A stretch of 64,000 nt of DNA from an uncultured Bacteroidales bacterium (GTDB lineage: Bacteria; Bacteroidota; Bacteroidia; Bacteroidales; UBA932): positions 1 through 64,000 of the forward strand of contig CAMHST010000005.1 in assembly GCA_946187865.1 (NCBI GenBank), given 5' to 3'. The notes beneath the pieces were generated by a model. The model made no database searches. It was not told the DNA's origin and saw nothing but the letters and a program-made list of their open reading frames with translations. Positions 50,793-59,690 of this stretch are shown here, one piece after another. Both the position numbers and the translations under genes were made by a program. Positions within the stretch are counted from its first letter, which is position 1; each line of letters opens with the position of its first letter.

Positions 50793-51383
50793 ATGAAAGA
50801 CAGAAAACTGCTCAATATAGAACTGGGGCGCATGTCGGCCGAAGCATACCGGAACAAGCCGGAAAGCGGCATTGTGCTGGTGCTGGACAACATCCGCAGC
50901 GCCCATAATGTGGGCAGCGCTTTCCGGACGGGGGACGCCTTCGGGGTGGACAAGATCTACCTGGGCGGCATCTGCCCGGTTCCACCCTCCCCGGAGCTCA
51001 GGAAAGTGGCCCTCGGGGCAGAGGAAACCGTTCCCTTCGAACATGTGCAGGATGTGCCCGCCCTGGTCAGGCGCCTGCAGGGCTGCGGATATACTGTCGT
51101 AGCCGTGGAACAGACGGTCCACTCCGTGAAACTGGACGGGTTCCAGGCAGGAACAGGGAAGGGCGTTTCCGCTGTGCATCGGCCTTCTTCTTGCACAGCG
51201 GAAACACCCTTTCCTGTCCGCTACGCCTTCGTTTTCGGCAACGAGGTGGACGGCGTGCAGCAGGAGGTGGTGGATGCCTGCGATTTTGCCCTGGAAATCC
51301 CCCAGCGGGGCACCAAGCACTCCCTGAATGTGTCCGTAAGTATCGGCGTAGTGCTCTGGGGAGCCGTTTTTGCAAGTAAATGA
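50793..51383 (+). CDS. TrmH-family tRNA/rRNA methyltransferase with a palindromic insertion
   Basis: This 196-residue SpoU-fold methyltransferase shows motif 1 LVLDNIRSAHNVGSAFRTGDAFG, motif 2 YAFVFGNEVDGVQQEVVDAC, and motif 3 EIPQRGTKHSLNVSVSIGVVLWG. Between VKLDGFQ and the YAFVFGNEV motif, about 22 residues (121-142) are encoded by a 65-base inverted repeat (51153-51217). Related proteins have only a few residues there. The insertion keeps the frame, so the protein is probably still functional. It is a single gene; its strand neighbour encodes a DUF4412 protein. Confidence 0.9.
   Translation: MKDRKLLNIELGRMSAEAYRNKPESGIVLVLDNIRSAHNVGSAFRTGDAFGVDKIYLGGICPVPPSPELRKVALGAEETVPFEHVQDVPALVRRLQGCGYTVVAVEQTVHSVKLDGFQAGTGKGVSAVHRPSSCTAETPFPVRYAFVFGNEVDGVQQEVVDACDFALEIPQRGTKHSLNVSVSIGVVLWGAVFASK
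51153..51217. repeat. Palindromic element inside the TrmH gene
   Basis: The 26-base arms at 51153-51178 and 51192-51217 are complementary at 24 positions. One of the two exceptions is a G-U pair in the sense RNA. The 13-base loop, with the last arm bases, contains GCATCGGCCTTCTT (51176-51189). The element lies fully within the reading frame, and its insertion leaves no stop. Confidence 0.85.
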
Positions 51384-51417
51384 GTATTTTTTAAGCTTTC
51401 CTGTCACAGGAAAAGGA

Positions 51418-51425
51418 TATCTTTG
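51418..51425 (+). promoter_or_regulatory. -7 box TATCTTTG with an adjacent hairpin, DUF4412 gene
   Basis: A perfect box lies 18 bases upstream of the ATG at 51443. A 7-bp hairpin (TTTCCTG, TCA, CAGGAAA at 51397-51413) sits directly upstream, where a regulator could bind. Confidence 0.6.
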
Positions 51426-51442
51426 CAAAAAATGAAATAGCT

Positions 51443-52006
51443 ATGAAAAAATTGATGAGCATTCTGGCTGCACTCGCCATAGCGGGAACAGCCTTCGCGC
51501 AGGGTTCTGCCGCCAAGTTCGGAATCAAATCCGGCAAGATGGTATCTTCCTCTGAGATTATGGGACAGAAGACGGAAGCCGTGTCCTATTTCGACAATTA
51601 CGGTGCCCTCCAGATGAGCAAGACCGAGATGGAGACCCCGATGGGAAAGATGGAGATGGGAACCTTCCAGAAGGACGGAAAAACCTTCATGGTGGACTAT
51701 ACGCAGAAGACCGTGCAGGAAATGCCCGCCCAGGAAAGCATCAATTACCTTTCCCTGGACAAGGCCACTATCGACAAATATAAGGTGAAGGAAGTGGGCA
51801 AGGAGAAAGTGGGCGGCAAGGAGTGCACCAGATATACCTCCGAGATTTCCCAGATGGGCCAGACGGCCAAAGTGGAAGTATGGGTGTGGAAAGGCATTCC
51901 CATGAAAACCGTCACCGACTTCGGCGGCATGTCCATCGTCTCGGAAGTGACCGAGTTCTCGGAAGAGGCCGTAGATGCCTCTGTCTTCGAGATTCCCAAG
52001 TTCTAA
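51443..52006 (+). CDS. Secreted DUF4412-like protein
   Basis: This 187-residue protein has a signal peptide (MKKLMSILAALAIAGTAFAQG). Its body is beta-strand rich and Lys/Met-rich, with repeated EMETPMGKMEMGTFQKDGK-type text and a C-terminal VWVWKGIPMKTVTDFGGM region. It resembles the DUF4412 or lipoprotein-localisation-like family of Bacteroidetes, which is not functionally characterised. No catalytic residues stand out. It has its own promoter and converges on miaA with no gap. Confidence 0.75.
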   Translation: MKKLMSILAALAIAGTAFAQGSAAKFGIKSGKMVSSSEIMGQKTEAVSYFDNYGALQMSKTEMETPMGKMEMGTFQKDGKTFMVDYTQKTVQEMPAQESINYLSLDKATIDKYKVKEVGKEKVGGKECTRYTSEISQMGQTAKVEVWVWKGIPMKTVTDFGGMSIVSEVTEFSEEAVDASVFEIPKF

Positions 52007-52010
52007 GGTG

Positions 52011-52871
52011 TTATAAGGAAACCCACTCGATGGAAGGGTCCCGGCGCCACCACGTGAGCTGGCGCTTGGCATAATGCCTGGTATTTACCTGGATGCGGCG
52101 TACGGCCTCGTCCAGGTTTATTTTTCCGTCGAAGTACTCGAACAGCTCCCGGTAGCCCACCGTCTGCAGGGCCGTGAGGTCCCGGTAGGGGAGCAGGCTT
52201 CTGGCTTCCTCTTCCAGGCCGTCCTCCATCATTTGCAGCACCCGGGCGTCCAGGCGCCCGTACAATTCTTCCCGGGGACGTTCCAGGCCGATTTTCCGGA
52301 TCTCAAAATTCCTTTCCTTGAAGCGGCGGGTTTTGAAGGACGAGAACGGTTTTCCGGTGTACAGGCATACTTCCAGGGCCCGGATGACTCGTCGGCCGTT
52401 GGTCAGGTCTATTTCTTCATAGGTGACGGGATCCAGTTCCCGGAGCTGGGCGGCCAGGGTGTCCACGCCCTCGTCCCGCAGGCATTCGACGAGGTGCTCC
52501 CGGAGCTGCATGGGCACTTCCGGGAAGTCGTCCAGGCCGTAGCACAGGGCGTCTATGTACAACATGGAGCCCCCGCACATCACCAGGGTCTCGTGCCCCT
52601 GGGCAAAGAGCCGGTCTATGAGCTCCAGGGCCTGCACTTCGTAAATGCCGGCCGTATAGTTTTGGGTGACAGGGATTTCCCGGATAAAGTAGTGCTTCAC
52701 GGCGGAGAGCTCCTCATCGGAGGGTACGGCCGTGCCGATACGCATTTCGCGATAGATCTGCCGGGAGTCGCAGGAGATGACGGGGCTGCCGCATTCCAGG
52801 GCGCGGGAAATGGCATAGGCCGTTTTGCCTACACCGGTGGGGCCGAGTATAATCTCCAGGCTCCGCCCCAT
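52011..52871 (-). CDS. miaA: tRNA dimethylallyltransferase MiaA
   Basis: This 286-residue enzyme adds a dimethylallyl group to A37 of tRNAs that read UNN codons. It has the P-loop LGPTGVGKTAYA, the substrate loop SCDSRQIYREMRIGTAVPS, CGGSMLYIDALCYGLDD, the NGRRVIRALEV motif, and QVNTRHYAKRQLTWWRRDP near the end. The length is slightly short but complete. It starts 4 bases after the stop of the pRiA4b-like gene and is probably co-transcribed with it. Confidence 0.96.
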   Translation of the reverse strand: MGRSLEIILGPTGVGKTAYAISRALECGSPVISCDSRQIYREMRIGTAVPSDEELSAVKHYFIREIPVTQNYTAGIYEVQALELIDRLFAQGHETLVMCGGSMLYIDALCYGLDDFPEVPMQLREHLVECLRDEGVDTLAAQLRELDPVTYEEIDLTNGRRVIRALEVCLYTGKPFSSFKTRRFKERNFEIRKIGLERPREELYGRLDARVLQMMEDGLEEEARSLLPYRDLTALQTVGYRELFEYFDGKINLDEAVRRIQVNTRHYAKRQLTWWRRDPSIEWVSL

Positions 52872-52874
52872 CGT

Positions 52875-53423
52875 CTATTCGTTTTCGTCAAAGATTTCCT
52901 TTCCGTCCTCGTCTTCTTCCGCCTCCTCTTCTTCCTCGTCGTCAAATTCTTCGTCGTCCAGATCGTCCGGTTCTTCGCCGGGCAGGAAGCGCTGCTTGTC
53001 CGGAAGGTCTTCGAAGGCCACGTAACCGTTCTCGAACTCGATGGGGTTGGGACCCTTGGTTTCCGTGAGCAGGGGAGAGTCCGGGCTGACTTTGGTGCCG
53101 GCGGGGGCTTCCTCTACGGCGATGTTCACGCTTTTGCGGTTGGTGACATCGTAGAAATAGACGAAGGAGGTGGTGCCGCCTTTAAAGGCTTTTTCCAGGG
53201 AGACGGTGTCTACCGTTCCGGAGCCCAGGTCGAACAGGCCGTACCGGCCCAGGACGGAGCCGTCCGCCGCCAGGGCCTTGAACATGATCAGCTGGTCCTG
53301 CGGGAACTCCATGTCTGCGCGGAGTTGTTTATGGAGGGTGTACAGGGTGGTGGCACCGTGTACGAGATAGATTCTGTAGAAGCCTTTGATCCCCGTGAGG
53401 GTGACTTTTAGTTTGAAAATCAT
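52875..53423 (-). CDS. Plasmid pRiA4b ORF-3-like protein with an acidic tail
   Basis: This 182-residue protein carries a pRiA4b ORF-3-like domain, judged from KLKVTLTGIKGFYRIYLVHGATTLYTLHKQLRADMEFPQDQLIMF and the following DLGSGTVDTVSLEKAF segment. The function of this family is unknown. The last 35 residues are almost all Asp and Glu (DDLDDEEFDDEEEEEAEED...). The ATG at 53423 is supported by a -7 box at 53445-53452; the longer in-frame reading would be antisense to the YigZ gene. It forms an operon with miaA. Confidence 0.7.
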   Translation of the reverse strand: MIFKLKVTLTGIKGFYRIYLVHGATTLYTLHKQLRADMEFPQDQLIMFKALAADGSVLGRYGLFDLGSGTVDTVSLEKAFKGGTTSFVYFYDVTNRKSVNIAVEEAPAGTKVSPDSPLLTETKGPNPIEFENGYVAFEDLPDKQRFLPGEEPDDLDDEEFDDEEEEEAEEDEDGKEIFDENE

Positions 53424-53444
53424 AGGATGTCCGTTTTGCGAACC

Positions 53445-53452
53445 CAAAGATA
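53445..53452 (-). promoter_or_regulatory. -7 box TATCTTTG for the pRiA4b-like gene and miaA
   Basis: A perfect box on the minus strand lies 22 bases upstream of the ATG at 53423, divergent to the imperfect plus-strand box TACATTCG at 53495-53502. Confidence 0.6.
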
Positions 53453-53507
53453 CTGCTTTTTTCCGGTACAATTGCAAATTTCTCCAAAAAACACTACATT
53501 CGTAGAG

Positions 53508-54107
53508 ATGGATTGTAACGACGCATATTCCAGCATTGCCGCTCCCTCGGAGGGGCTTTTCAAGGATAACGGATCCCGTTTCATCGCCCTGGCCTATCCG
53601 GTAGAGACCCAGCAGCAGGTGAAAGACATCGTCGCATCCCTGAAAAAGGAATATCACGACGCCCGTCACCACTGCTATGCCTACAGGCTGGGTTACAAAG
53701 GGGACGTGTTCCGCTCCTCGGACGACGGGGAACCCTCCGGCAGCGCCGGAAGGCCCATCCTGGGGCAGATCGATTCGGCCGGGCTCAGTGACGTCCTGGT
53801 GGTGGTGGTACGCTATTTCGGCGGTATCAAGCTGGGCATTCCGGGGCTGATCCGCGCATATAAAACGTCCACGGCAGACGCCCTGTCCCATGCACCGGTG
53901 GTGGAGAAGATTGCCGGCGTCTGGTTCCGGCTGTCCTTTGGCTACGATGCCATGAACACGGTGATGAAGGTGCTCAAAGACATGGACCTTCCCCAGCGGG
54001 CGCAAAACTTCGGAATGGAATGCTCCCTGGAAGTGCGGGTGCGGCTCAGTGCCGTGGCCGATTTTCGGGAAAAGATGGAAAATGCTGCTAAATTGGAAGA
54101 AATTTAG
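53508..54107 (+). CDS. YigZ/IMPACT family protein
   Basis: This 199-residue protein belongs to the UPF0029/IMPACT family. Markers are the N-terminal FKDNGSRFIALAYPV, the SSDDGEPSGSAGRPILGQI motif, and VVVVRYFGGIKLGIPGLIRAYKTS, with a C-terminal DUF1949-like portion (GYDAMNTVMKVLKDM...). Its function is not settled; in eukaryotes IMPACT regulates the Gcn2 stress kinase. An imperfect -7 box (TACATTCG) 6 bases before ATG 53508 decides this start. Confidence 0.92.
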   Translation: MDCNDAYSSIAAPSEGLFKDNGSRFIALAYPVETQQQVKDIVASLKKEYHDARHHCYAYRLGYKGDVFRSSDDGEPSGSAGRPILGQIDSAGLSDVLVVVVRYFGGIKLGIPGLIRAYKTSTADALSHAPVVEKIAGVWFRLSFGYDAMNTVMKVLKDMDLPQRAQNFGMECSLEVRVRLSAVADFREKMENAAKLEEI

Positions 54108-54127
54108 GTTTTGTTAATTATAATTTA

Positions 54128-54135
54128 TATCTTTA
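54128..54135 (+). promoter_or_regulatory. -7-like box TATCTTTA in an AT-rich leader before serC
   Basis: It matches TAnnTTTG except for the last base. It lies 45 bases upstream of serC, in an AT-rich 72-base gap that contrasts with the GC-rich genes. Confidence 0.45.
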
Positions 54136-54179
54136 TCGCGTAATTTGATAAAAAATTATAACACATAATCAATAACGTC

Positions 54180-55256
54180 ATGTCTAAGAAAGTTCATGTT
54201 TTCAACGCCGGGCCCTGCGTCCTGCCGCAGGTAGCCATTGAAAAGGCCAAAGAGGCCCTCACCGACTTCGCAGGAACCGGTATTTCCGTTCTGTCTATCT
54301 CCCACCGGACCAAGGAGTGGGACGCCGTCATGGACGAGTGCCGTGCCCTCTGGAAAGAACTGCTGCACATCCCGGATACCCATGAGGTGGTGTTTCTGGG
54401 CGGCGGCGCCTCCCTGCAGTTCCTGTATGTGGCCATGAACTATCTGGAGAAGAAGGCTGCATACCTGGACACCGGCGTATGGGCCCACAAAGCCCTCGTA
54501 GAGGCCCAGGGAATCGGCGAGGCCTATGCCATCGCCTGCTCCAAAGACAAGAATTACACCTATATTCCCAAAGGCTTCGAGATCCCCGCAGACCTGGACT
54601 ATCTGCACATCACCACCAACAACACCATCTACGGTACGGAAATCCATGAAGATATAGACTGCCCCTGCCCGCTGATTGCCGATATGTCCTCGGACATCAT
54701 GTCCCGTCCGGTGGATGTGTCCAAGTATGACCTCATCTACGGCGGCGCCCAGAAGAACGTCGGCCCTGCAGGCGTTATCTTCGCCATCATCCGCAAGAGC
54801 TCCCTGGGCCGCGTGACCCGTCACCTGCCCACCATGCTCAACTACCAGACCCATATCGACAAGCTCTCCATGTTCAATACCCCGCCCGTGTTCGCCATCT
54901 TCGTGATGAACGAGACCCTCAAGTGGCTCAAGGGCATCGGCGGCGTGGAGGCCATCCACGAGATCAACAAGAAGAAAGCCGCCCTCCTGTACGACGAGAT
55001 AGACCGCAACAGCATGTTCGTAGGCACCGCGGCCAAGGAAGACCGCTCCCTGATGAACGTGTGCTTCGTGATGGCGCCCGGCAAGGAAGACCTCCAGGAC
55101 AACTTCATGGCCTTTGCCAAGGAGCGTGGCATGGTGGGTATCAAAGGCCACCGCAGCGTAGGCGGTTTCCGCGCCTCCCTTTATAACGCCTGCCCCATCG
55201 AGGATGTCCAGGCCCTGGTAGAATGTATGAAAGAATTTGAGACCCTTAACAAATGA
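54180..55256 (+). CDS. serC: Phosphoserine aminotransferase
   Basis: This 358-residue PLP enzyme makes 3-phosphoserine from 3-phosphohydroxypyruvate. It starts [20 protein letters not shown], with [20 protein letters not shown] for PLP phosphate binding, [44 protein letters not shown] with the Schiff-base Lys, and the C-terminal [17 protein letters not shown] that binds the substrate phosphate. Length and motifs are complete. The serA start overlaps its stop by 4 bases. Confidence 0.97.
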   Translation: MSKKVHVFNAGPCVLPQVAIEKAKEALTDFAGTGISVLSISHRTKEWDAVMDECRALWKELLHIPDTHEVVFLGGGASLQFLYVAMNYLEKKAAYLDTGVWAHKALVEAQGIGEAYAIACSKDKNYTYIPKGFEIPADLDYLHITTNNTIYGTEIHEDIDCPCPLIADMSSDIMSRPVDVSKYDLIYGGAQKNVGPAGVIFAIIRKSSLGRVTRHLPTMLNYQTHIDKLSMFNTPPVFAIFVMNETLKWLKGIGGVEAIHEINKKKAALLYDEIDRNSMFVGTAAKEDRSLMNVCFVMAPGKEDLQDNFMAFAKERGMVGIKGHRSVGGFRASLYNACPIEDVQALVECMKEFETLNK

Positions 55257-56173
55257 AAGTCTTATTAGCCACCCAGAAACCTTTCGCCGCCAAGGCTGTG
55301 GAAGGCATTGTCTCCATCCTTACGGAGGCTGGTCACAAAGTTGAGAAATTAGAGAATTATGCCAGTCAGGAGGCCCTTGTATCGGCCGTAGCAGATGCAG
55401 AGGCCCTGATTGTCCGCTCCGACAAAGTCACGGAAGAGGTAATGGCCGCCGCCCCCAAGCTCAAGATCGTGGTGCGTGCCGGCGCCGGCTTCGACAATGT
55501 AGACCTTGCCGCCGCCACCGCCCGCGGTATCGTAGTGATGAATACCCCCGGCCAGAACTCCAACGCCGTGGCCGAACTTGCCCTGGGCATGATGATTTTC
55601 ATGGCGCGTACGCATTTCACCCCCGCTACCGGCAGCGAACTCTCCGGCAAGCGCCTGGGTGTCCAGGCCTACGGGAACGTGGGCCGTCTGGTGGGCCAGA
55701 AAGCCAAAGCCCTGGGCATGGAAGTCTGCGCCCTGGATCCGTTCCTCACGGACGAGCAGATCGTTGCAGGCGGGGCAGAGCCCGTTCATTCCGTGGAAGA
55801 GCTATACGCCAACTCCGACTATCTCTCCATCCATATTCCCGCCCTTCCCGCCACCATCAAATCCATCGGCTACGACCTTATCACCAAGATGCCCAAGGGT
55901 GCAACCCTCATCAATACCGCCCGCAAGGAGGTTATCGACGAAGACGGCCTGCTGAAAGCCCTGGAAGAGCGTGAAGACCTCAAGTACGTCACCGACGTAA
56001 TGCCGGACAACTACGACATACTTACCAAGAAGTTCGGCTACAGGGTATTCGCTACGCCCAAGAAGATGGGTGCCCAGACGGCAGAAGCCAATGTGAACGC
56101 CGGTCTGGCCGCCGCCCGCCAGATCGTGGATTTCTTCGCTACCGGAAACCGCAAATTCCAAGTAAACAAGTAG
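55253..56173 (+). CDS. serA: D-3-phosphoglycerate dehydrogenase (short form)
   Basis: This 306-residue dehydrogenase oxidises 3-phosphoglycerate, the first step of serine synthesis. It has the conserved [28 protein letters not shown], the NAD-binding [54 protein letters not shown], and an Asp/His-type catalytic region. It lacks the C-terminal ACT domain of the E. coli type, so it is the short, probably unregulated form. It overlaps serC and is followed after 7 bases by a DUF1015 gene. Confidence 0.93.
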   Translation: MKVLLATQKPFAAKAVEGIVSILTEAGHKVEKLENYASQEALVSAVADAEALIVRSDKVTEEVMAAAPKLKIVVRAGAGFDNVDLAAATARGIVVMNTPGQNSNAVAELALGMMIFMARTHFTPATGSELSGKRLGVQAYGNVGRLVGQKAKALGMEVCALDPFLTDEQIVAGGAEPVHSVEELYANSDYLSIHIPALPATIKSIGYDLITKMPKGATLINTARKEVIDEDGLLKALEEREDLKYVTDVMPDNYDILTKKFGYRVFATPKKMGAQTAEANVNAGLAAARQIVDFFATGNRKFQVNK

Positions 56174-56180
56174 TAAAGAC

Positions 56181-57446
56181 ATGGTCCGAGTAAAACCTTT
56201 TGCGGCCATCAGGCCACCCAAAGACCTCGTGACAGAGGTTGCCGCTCCCCCGTACGATGTCCTTAATTCCGAGGAAGCGCGTGAGATAGCCGGCGAAAAG
56301 AGCCTCCTTCACATCACGAAGCCGGAGATTGACTTTACGCCCATCGCCGGAGAGCACGAGCAGCGCACCTACGACAAGGCTGTGGAAAACTTCAAGCTCT
56401 GGAAAGAGCGCGGCTGGCTTGTGCGTGAAGACAAGGAGAAGTACTATGTGTATGCCCAGACCATGGGTAAACGCACCCAGTACGGCATTGTCCTGTGCGC
56501 CCACACAGACGATTACGCGAACGGCGTGATCAAGAAGCATGAACTCACCCGCAAGGACAAGGAAGACGACCGCATGGTCCATGTGCGCATCCAGAATGCC
56601 AACATAGAACCCGTGTTTTTCGCCTTCAAGGACAACGCGGAGCTCAATGCGATCATCGCAAAGGCCGCCTCCGGCAAGCCCGAGTACAAATTCACCGACG
56701 AGAACAAGTTCGTCCACACCTTCTGGGTCATCGACGACGATGCCGTGAACGCCCGCATCACCGAGATTTTCACCACCCAGGTGGATGCCTTCTATGTGGC
56801 CGACGGTCATCACCGGACAGCCGCCGCCGCCCGCGTGGGTGCAGAGAAGAAGGCGCAGAACCCCCATCACACCGGAGACGAAGAATACAACTTCTTCATG
56901 GCCGTCTGCTTCCCGCAGAGCCAGCTGGCCATCATCGACTACAACCGCGTGGTGAAGGATCTGGGCGGCCTTTCCGAAGAAGAATTCCTCAAAGCCCTGG
57001 AAGCGGACTTTGACGTCGCCGTAGCCACAAAGCCCCGCTGCGGCCGCCCTGCCAAGCCCTATGCGCCCACAGGTCTGCACAACTTCTCTATGTATCTTGG
57101 AGACAAGTGGTACACCCTTACGGCAAAGCCCGGCCGGTACGACGACGCAGACCCTATCGGCGTCCTGGACGTTACCATCCTGTCCAATCTGGTACTGGAC
57201 AAGATCCTGGGCATCAAAGACCTCCGCACCGACAAACGGATCGATTTCGTGGGTGGCATCCGCGGACTGGGAGAACTCTCCCGCCGCGTGGATTCCGGCG
57301 AGATGAAAGTGGCGTTCGCCCTCTATCCCGTCTCCATGGACCAGCTCATCCGCATTGCAGATACCGGCAACATCATGCCGCCCAAGACCACCTGGTTCGA
57401 GCCCAAGCTCCGAAGCGGCCTGGCCATCCACAGTCTGGAGCGCTAA
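56181..57446 (+). CDS. DUF1015 family protein of the serine operon
   Basis: This 421-residue protein matches DUF1015 throughout: VKPFAAIRPPKDLVTEVAAPPYDVLNSEEAREIA at the start, then RTYDKAVENFKLWKERGWLVR, VDAFYVADGHHRTAAAARVGAEK with the characteristic ADGHHR motif, and MPPKTTWFEPKLRSGLAIHSL at the end. The family has no confirmed function but very often follows serA or serC in Bacteroidetes and Firmicutes, so a role in serine or phosphoserine metabolism is likely. A strong terminator follows. Confidence 0.9.
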   Translation: MVRVKPFAAIRPPKDLVTEVAAPPYDVLNSEEAREIAGEKSLLHITKPEIDFTPIAGEHEQRTYDKAVENFKLWKERGWLVREDKEKYYVYAQTMGKRTQYGIVLCAHTDDYANGVIKKHELTRKDKEDDRMVHVRIQNANIEPVFFAFKDNAELNAIIAKAASGKPEYKFTDENKFVHTFWVIDDDAVNARITEIFTTQVDAFYVADGHHRTAAAARVGAEKKAQNPHHTGDEEYNFFMAVCFPQSQLAIIDYNRVVKDLGGLSEEEFLKALEADFDVAVATKPRCGRPAKPYAPTGLHNFSMYLGDKWYTLTAKPGRYDDADPIGVLDVTILSNLVLDKILGIKDLRTDKRIDFVGGIRGLGELSRRVDSGEMKVAFALYPVSMDQLIRIADTGNIMPPKTTWFEPKLRSGLAIHSLER

Positions 57447-57447
57447 A

Positions 57448-57482
57448 GAAAAATCCCGCAGCAACCGCCGCGGGATTTTTTC
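57448..57482. terminator. Bidirectional terminator between the serine operon and metG
   Basis: GAAAAATCCCGC pairs with GCGGGATTTTTTC around a 10-base loop. It ends the plus-strand serC operon and the minus-strand metG unit. Confidence 0.92.
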
Positions 57483-59690
57483 TTATCCGATTTGTGCGCC
57501 GTTGGTGACGACTTCCTGCGGGGTGATGAAACGCATCTTCCCGTCTCCCTGCTTTGCCATCAGGATCATACCCTTGGATTCGATGCCGCGGATTACGCGC
57601 GGGGCCAGGTTGGCCAGGATGCAGATCTGTTTCCCGAGCATGTCCTCCGGGCTGTAATACTCCGCAATGCCGGAAACGATTGTCCGCTGGTCGATACCGG
57701 TATCGATGGTCAGTTTCAGGAGTTTGTCCGTCTTGGGAACGCGTTCCGCCGCCAGCACCGTAGCGGTACGGATATCCATGGCCCCAAACTGGTCGAAGGT
57801 GACTTCGGCCTTCTGCGGTTCCACCTTTTTGGCGGCTTCGGCTGCAGCCTTTGCGGCCTCGGCGGCCTCGCGGGCTTTCTTGATAGCCTCCAGTTTTGCC
57901 GTCTGCGCCTCGATCTCGGCATCCTCGATTTTGCGGAACAGAAGCACGGCTTCTCCAAGCTGATGGCCGGCAGGGATGAGTTCGGCATCCCCCAGCTGCT
58001 CCCACCGAAGCACCAAGTCAGAAGGACATACCCCCTGAGGAGCATCGGCCTTCTTATTTGCGACGAAGGGGACCGTGTGCACGGCCTTGCCTTCACCTTC
58101 CTTGAAGAAATTCACGGTGGGGGCGCCTTCGCCGGCACGGTGGTCCGTTCCCGCATCAATCCCCACGCGGAGGATGCCACGTAACTTTTCCGCGCTGAAG
58201 GGCGTGAACGGTTCAAACGCGATGGCCAGGTCTGCGCAGAGCTGCAGGCAGGTGTACAAGATGCTGGCGCAGCGGTCCATGTCCTCTTTCGCCACCTTCC
58301 AGGGCTCCATGTCGGAGATGTATTTGTTGCCGATACGGGCCATGTTCATGGCCTCCTTGAGAGCCTCGCGGAAGTGATACGTCTCGATGTATTTCTCCAG
58401 CGCCTCCCGGCAGGGTTTCACGGCGGCAAGTGTCTCGGCGTCGATCGCCTCCGGCTTCAGGTTCCGAGGAACGGCACCGCCGAAATACTTCTGCGTGAGC
58501 ACCACGGCCCGGTTCACGAAGTTGCCCAGCACGGCAACCAGTTCGGAGTTGTTCCGGCTCTGGAAGTCTTTCCAGGTGAAGTCGTTGTCCTTGGTCTCCG
58601 GGGCATTGGCCGTGAGGACGTAGCGCAGCACGTCTTCCTCTCCGGGGAAATCCCTTTCGTATTCATCCACCCATACGGCCCAGCCGCGGGAGGTGGAAAT
58701 CTTGTCGCCTTCCAGATTCAGGAACTCATTGGACGGTACATTGTCCGGCAGGATGTAGTCTCCATAGGCCTTCAACATGGACGGGAACACAATGCAGTGG
58801 AACACGATATTGTCTTTGCCGATAAAGTGAACCAGCCGGGTCTCAGGGTCTTTCCACCACTTCTCCCAGCTTTCCGGAAGAAGTTCCTTGGTGTTGGAGA
58901 TATAGCCGATGGGGGCGTCGAACCAGACGTAAAGCACCTTGCCTTCCGCGCCTTCTACCGGAACGGGAACGCCCCAGTCCAGGTCGCGGGTGACGGCGCG
59001 GGGGAGGAGGCCGCCGTCCAGCCAGCTCTTGCACTGGCCGTACACATTGGTTTTCCACTCCTTGTGCTGCTCCAGGATCCAGTCGCGGAGCCAGGGCTCG
59101 TACTTGTCCAGGGGAAGGTACCAGTGCTTGGTTTTCTTCTTCACCGGCACGGTGCCGCTCAGGCGCGACTTCGGTTCCAGCAGCTCTTCAGGAGAAAGGG
59201 TGGAACCACACTTCTCGCACTGGTCGCCGTAGGCATGCGGATTGCCGCACTTGGGGCAGATTCCCTCGATGAGGCGGTCTGTCAGGAACATTTTGGCCTC
59301 CTGGTCATAGAGCTGCTCAGACTCCTTGACAATGAAGTCGTCCTGGTCATAGAGCTTGCGGAAGAACTCGGAAGCATTCTCTGTATGCACCTGGGAAGAG
59401 GTCCTGGAATAAATGTCGAAGTTGATCCCAAGGCCCGCAAAGGCGTCCTTCATGATTTTGTGGTACTTGTCCACGATATCCTGCGGCGTGACACCCTGGT
59501 CTTTCGCCTTGATGGTGATGGGCACGCCGTGCTCGTCGCTGCCGCAGATAAACAGCACATCCTCTCCCCGCATGCGGAGGTAACGGACATAGATGTCGCC
59601 GGGGATGTAGGCACCGGCCAGGTGGCCGATATGGACAGGACCGTTGGCATAGGGGAGTGCACAGGTCACGAGAGTTCTTTTATGGCTCAT
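57483..59690 (-). CDS. metG: Methionine-tRNA ligase with C-terminal tRNA-binding domain and an insertion
   Basis: This 735-residue MetRS has the class I HIGH motif ([13 protein letters not shown]), a zinc knuckle [17 protein letters not shown], the KMSKS motif as KISTSRGW, an anticodon helix bundle, and a C-terminal Trbp111/EMAP-like tRNA-binding domain ([19 protein letters not shown]). Between KLRGIL and RWEQLGD, about 55 residues (506-560) interrupt the expected linker; Bacteroides MetRS has only a few residues there. The insertion encodes KKADAPQG from the word GCATCGGCCTTCTT (58042-58055). The start overlaps the dnaG stop by 4 bases. Confidence 0.97.
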   Translation of the reverse strand: MSHKRTLVTCALPYANGPVHIGHLAGAYIPGDIYVRYLRMRGEDVLFICGSDEHGVPITIKAKDQGVTPQDIVDKYHKIMKDAFAGLGINFDIYSRTSSQVHTENASEFFRKLYDQDDFIVKESEQLYDQEAKMFLTDRLIEGICPKCGNPHAYGDQCEKCGSTLSPEELLEPKSRLSGTVPVKKKTKHWYLPLDKYEPWLRDWILEQHKEWKTNVYGQCKSWLDGGLLPRAVTRDLDWGVPVPVEGAEGKVLYVWFDAPIGYISNTKELLPESWEKWWKDPETRLVHFIGKDNIVFHCIVFPSMLKAYGDYILPDNVPSNEFLNLEGDKISTSRGWAVWVDEYERDFPGEEDVLRYVLTANAPETKDNDFTWKDFQSRNNSELVAVLGNFVNRAVVLTQKYFGGAVPRNLKPEAIDAETLAAVKPCREALEKYIETYHFREALKEAMNMARIGNKYISDMEPWKVAKEDMDRCASILYTCLQLCADLAIAFEPFTPFSAEKLRGILRVGIDAGTDHRAGEGAPTVNFFKEGEGKAVHTVPFVANKKADAPQGVCPSDLVLRWEQLGDAELIPAGHQLGEAVLLFRKIEDAEIEAQTAKLEAIKKAREAAEAAKAAAEAAKKVEPQKAEVTFDQFGAMDIRTATVLAAERVPKTDKLLKLTIDTGIDQRTIVSGIAEYYSPEDMLGKQICILANLAPRVIRGIESKGMILMAKQGDGKMRFITPQEVVTNGAQIG
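58008..58175. repeat. Candidate insertion in metG with the shared loop word
   Basis: This about 165-base in-frame block codes for residues absent from typical MetRS. It contains GGAGCATCGGCCTT (58039-58052, shared with cysS) and GCATCGGCCTTCTT (58042-58055, shared with trmH), closed by TGC as in both. The flanking arms are only partly complementary, so this looks like a decayed or composite copy. Confidence 0.5.
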
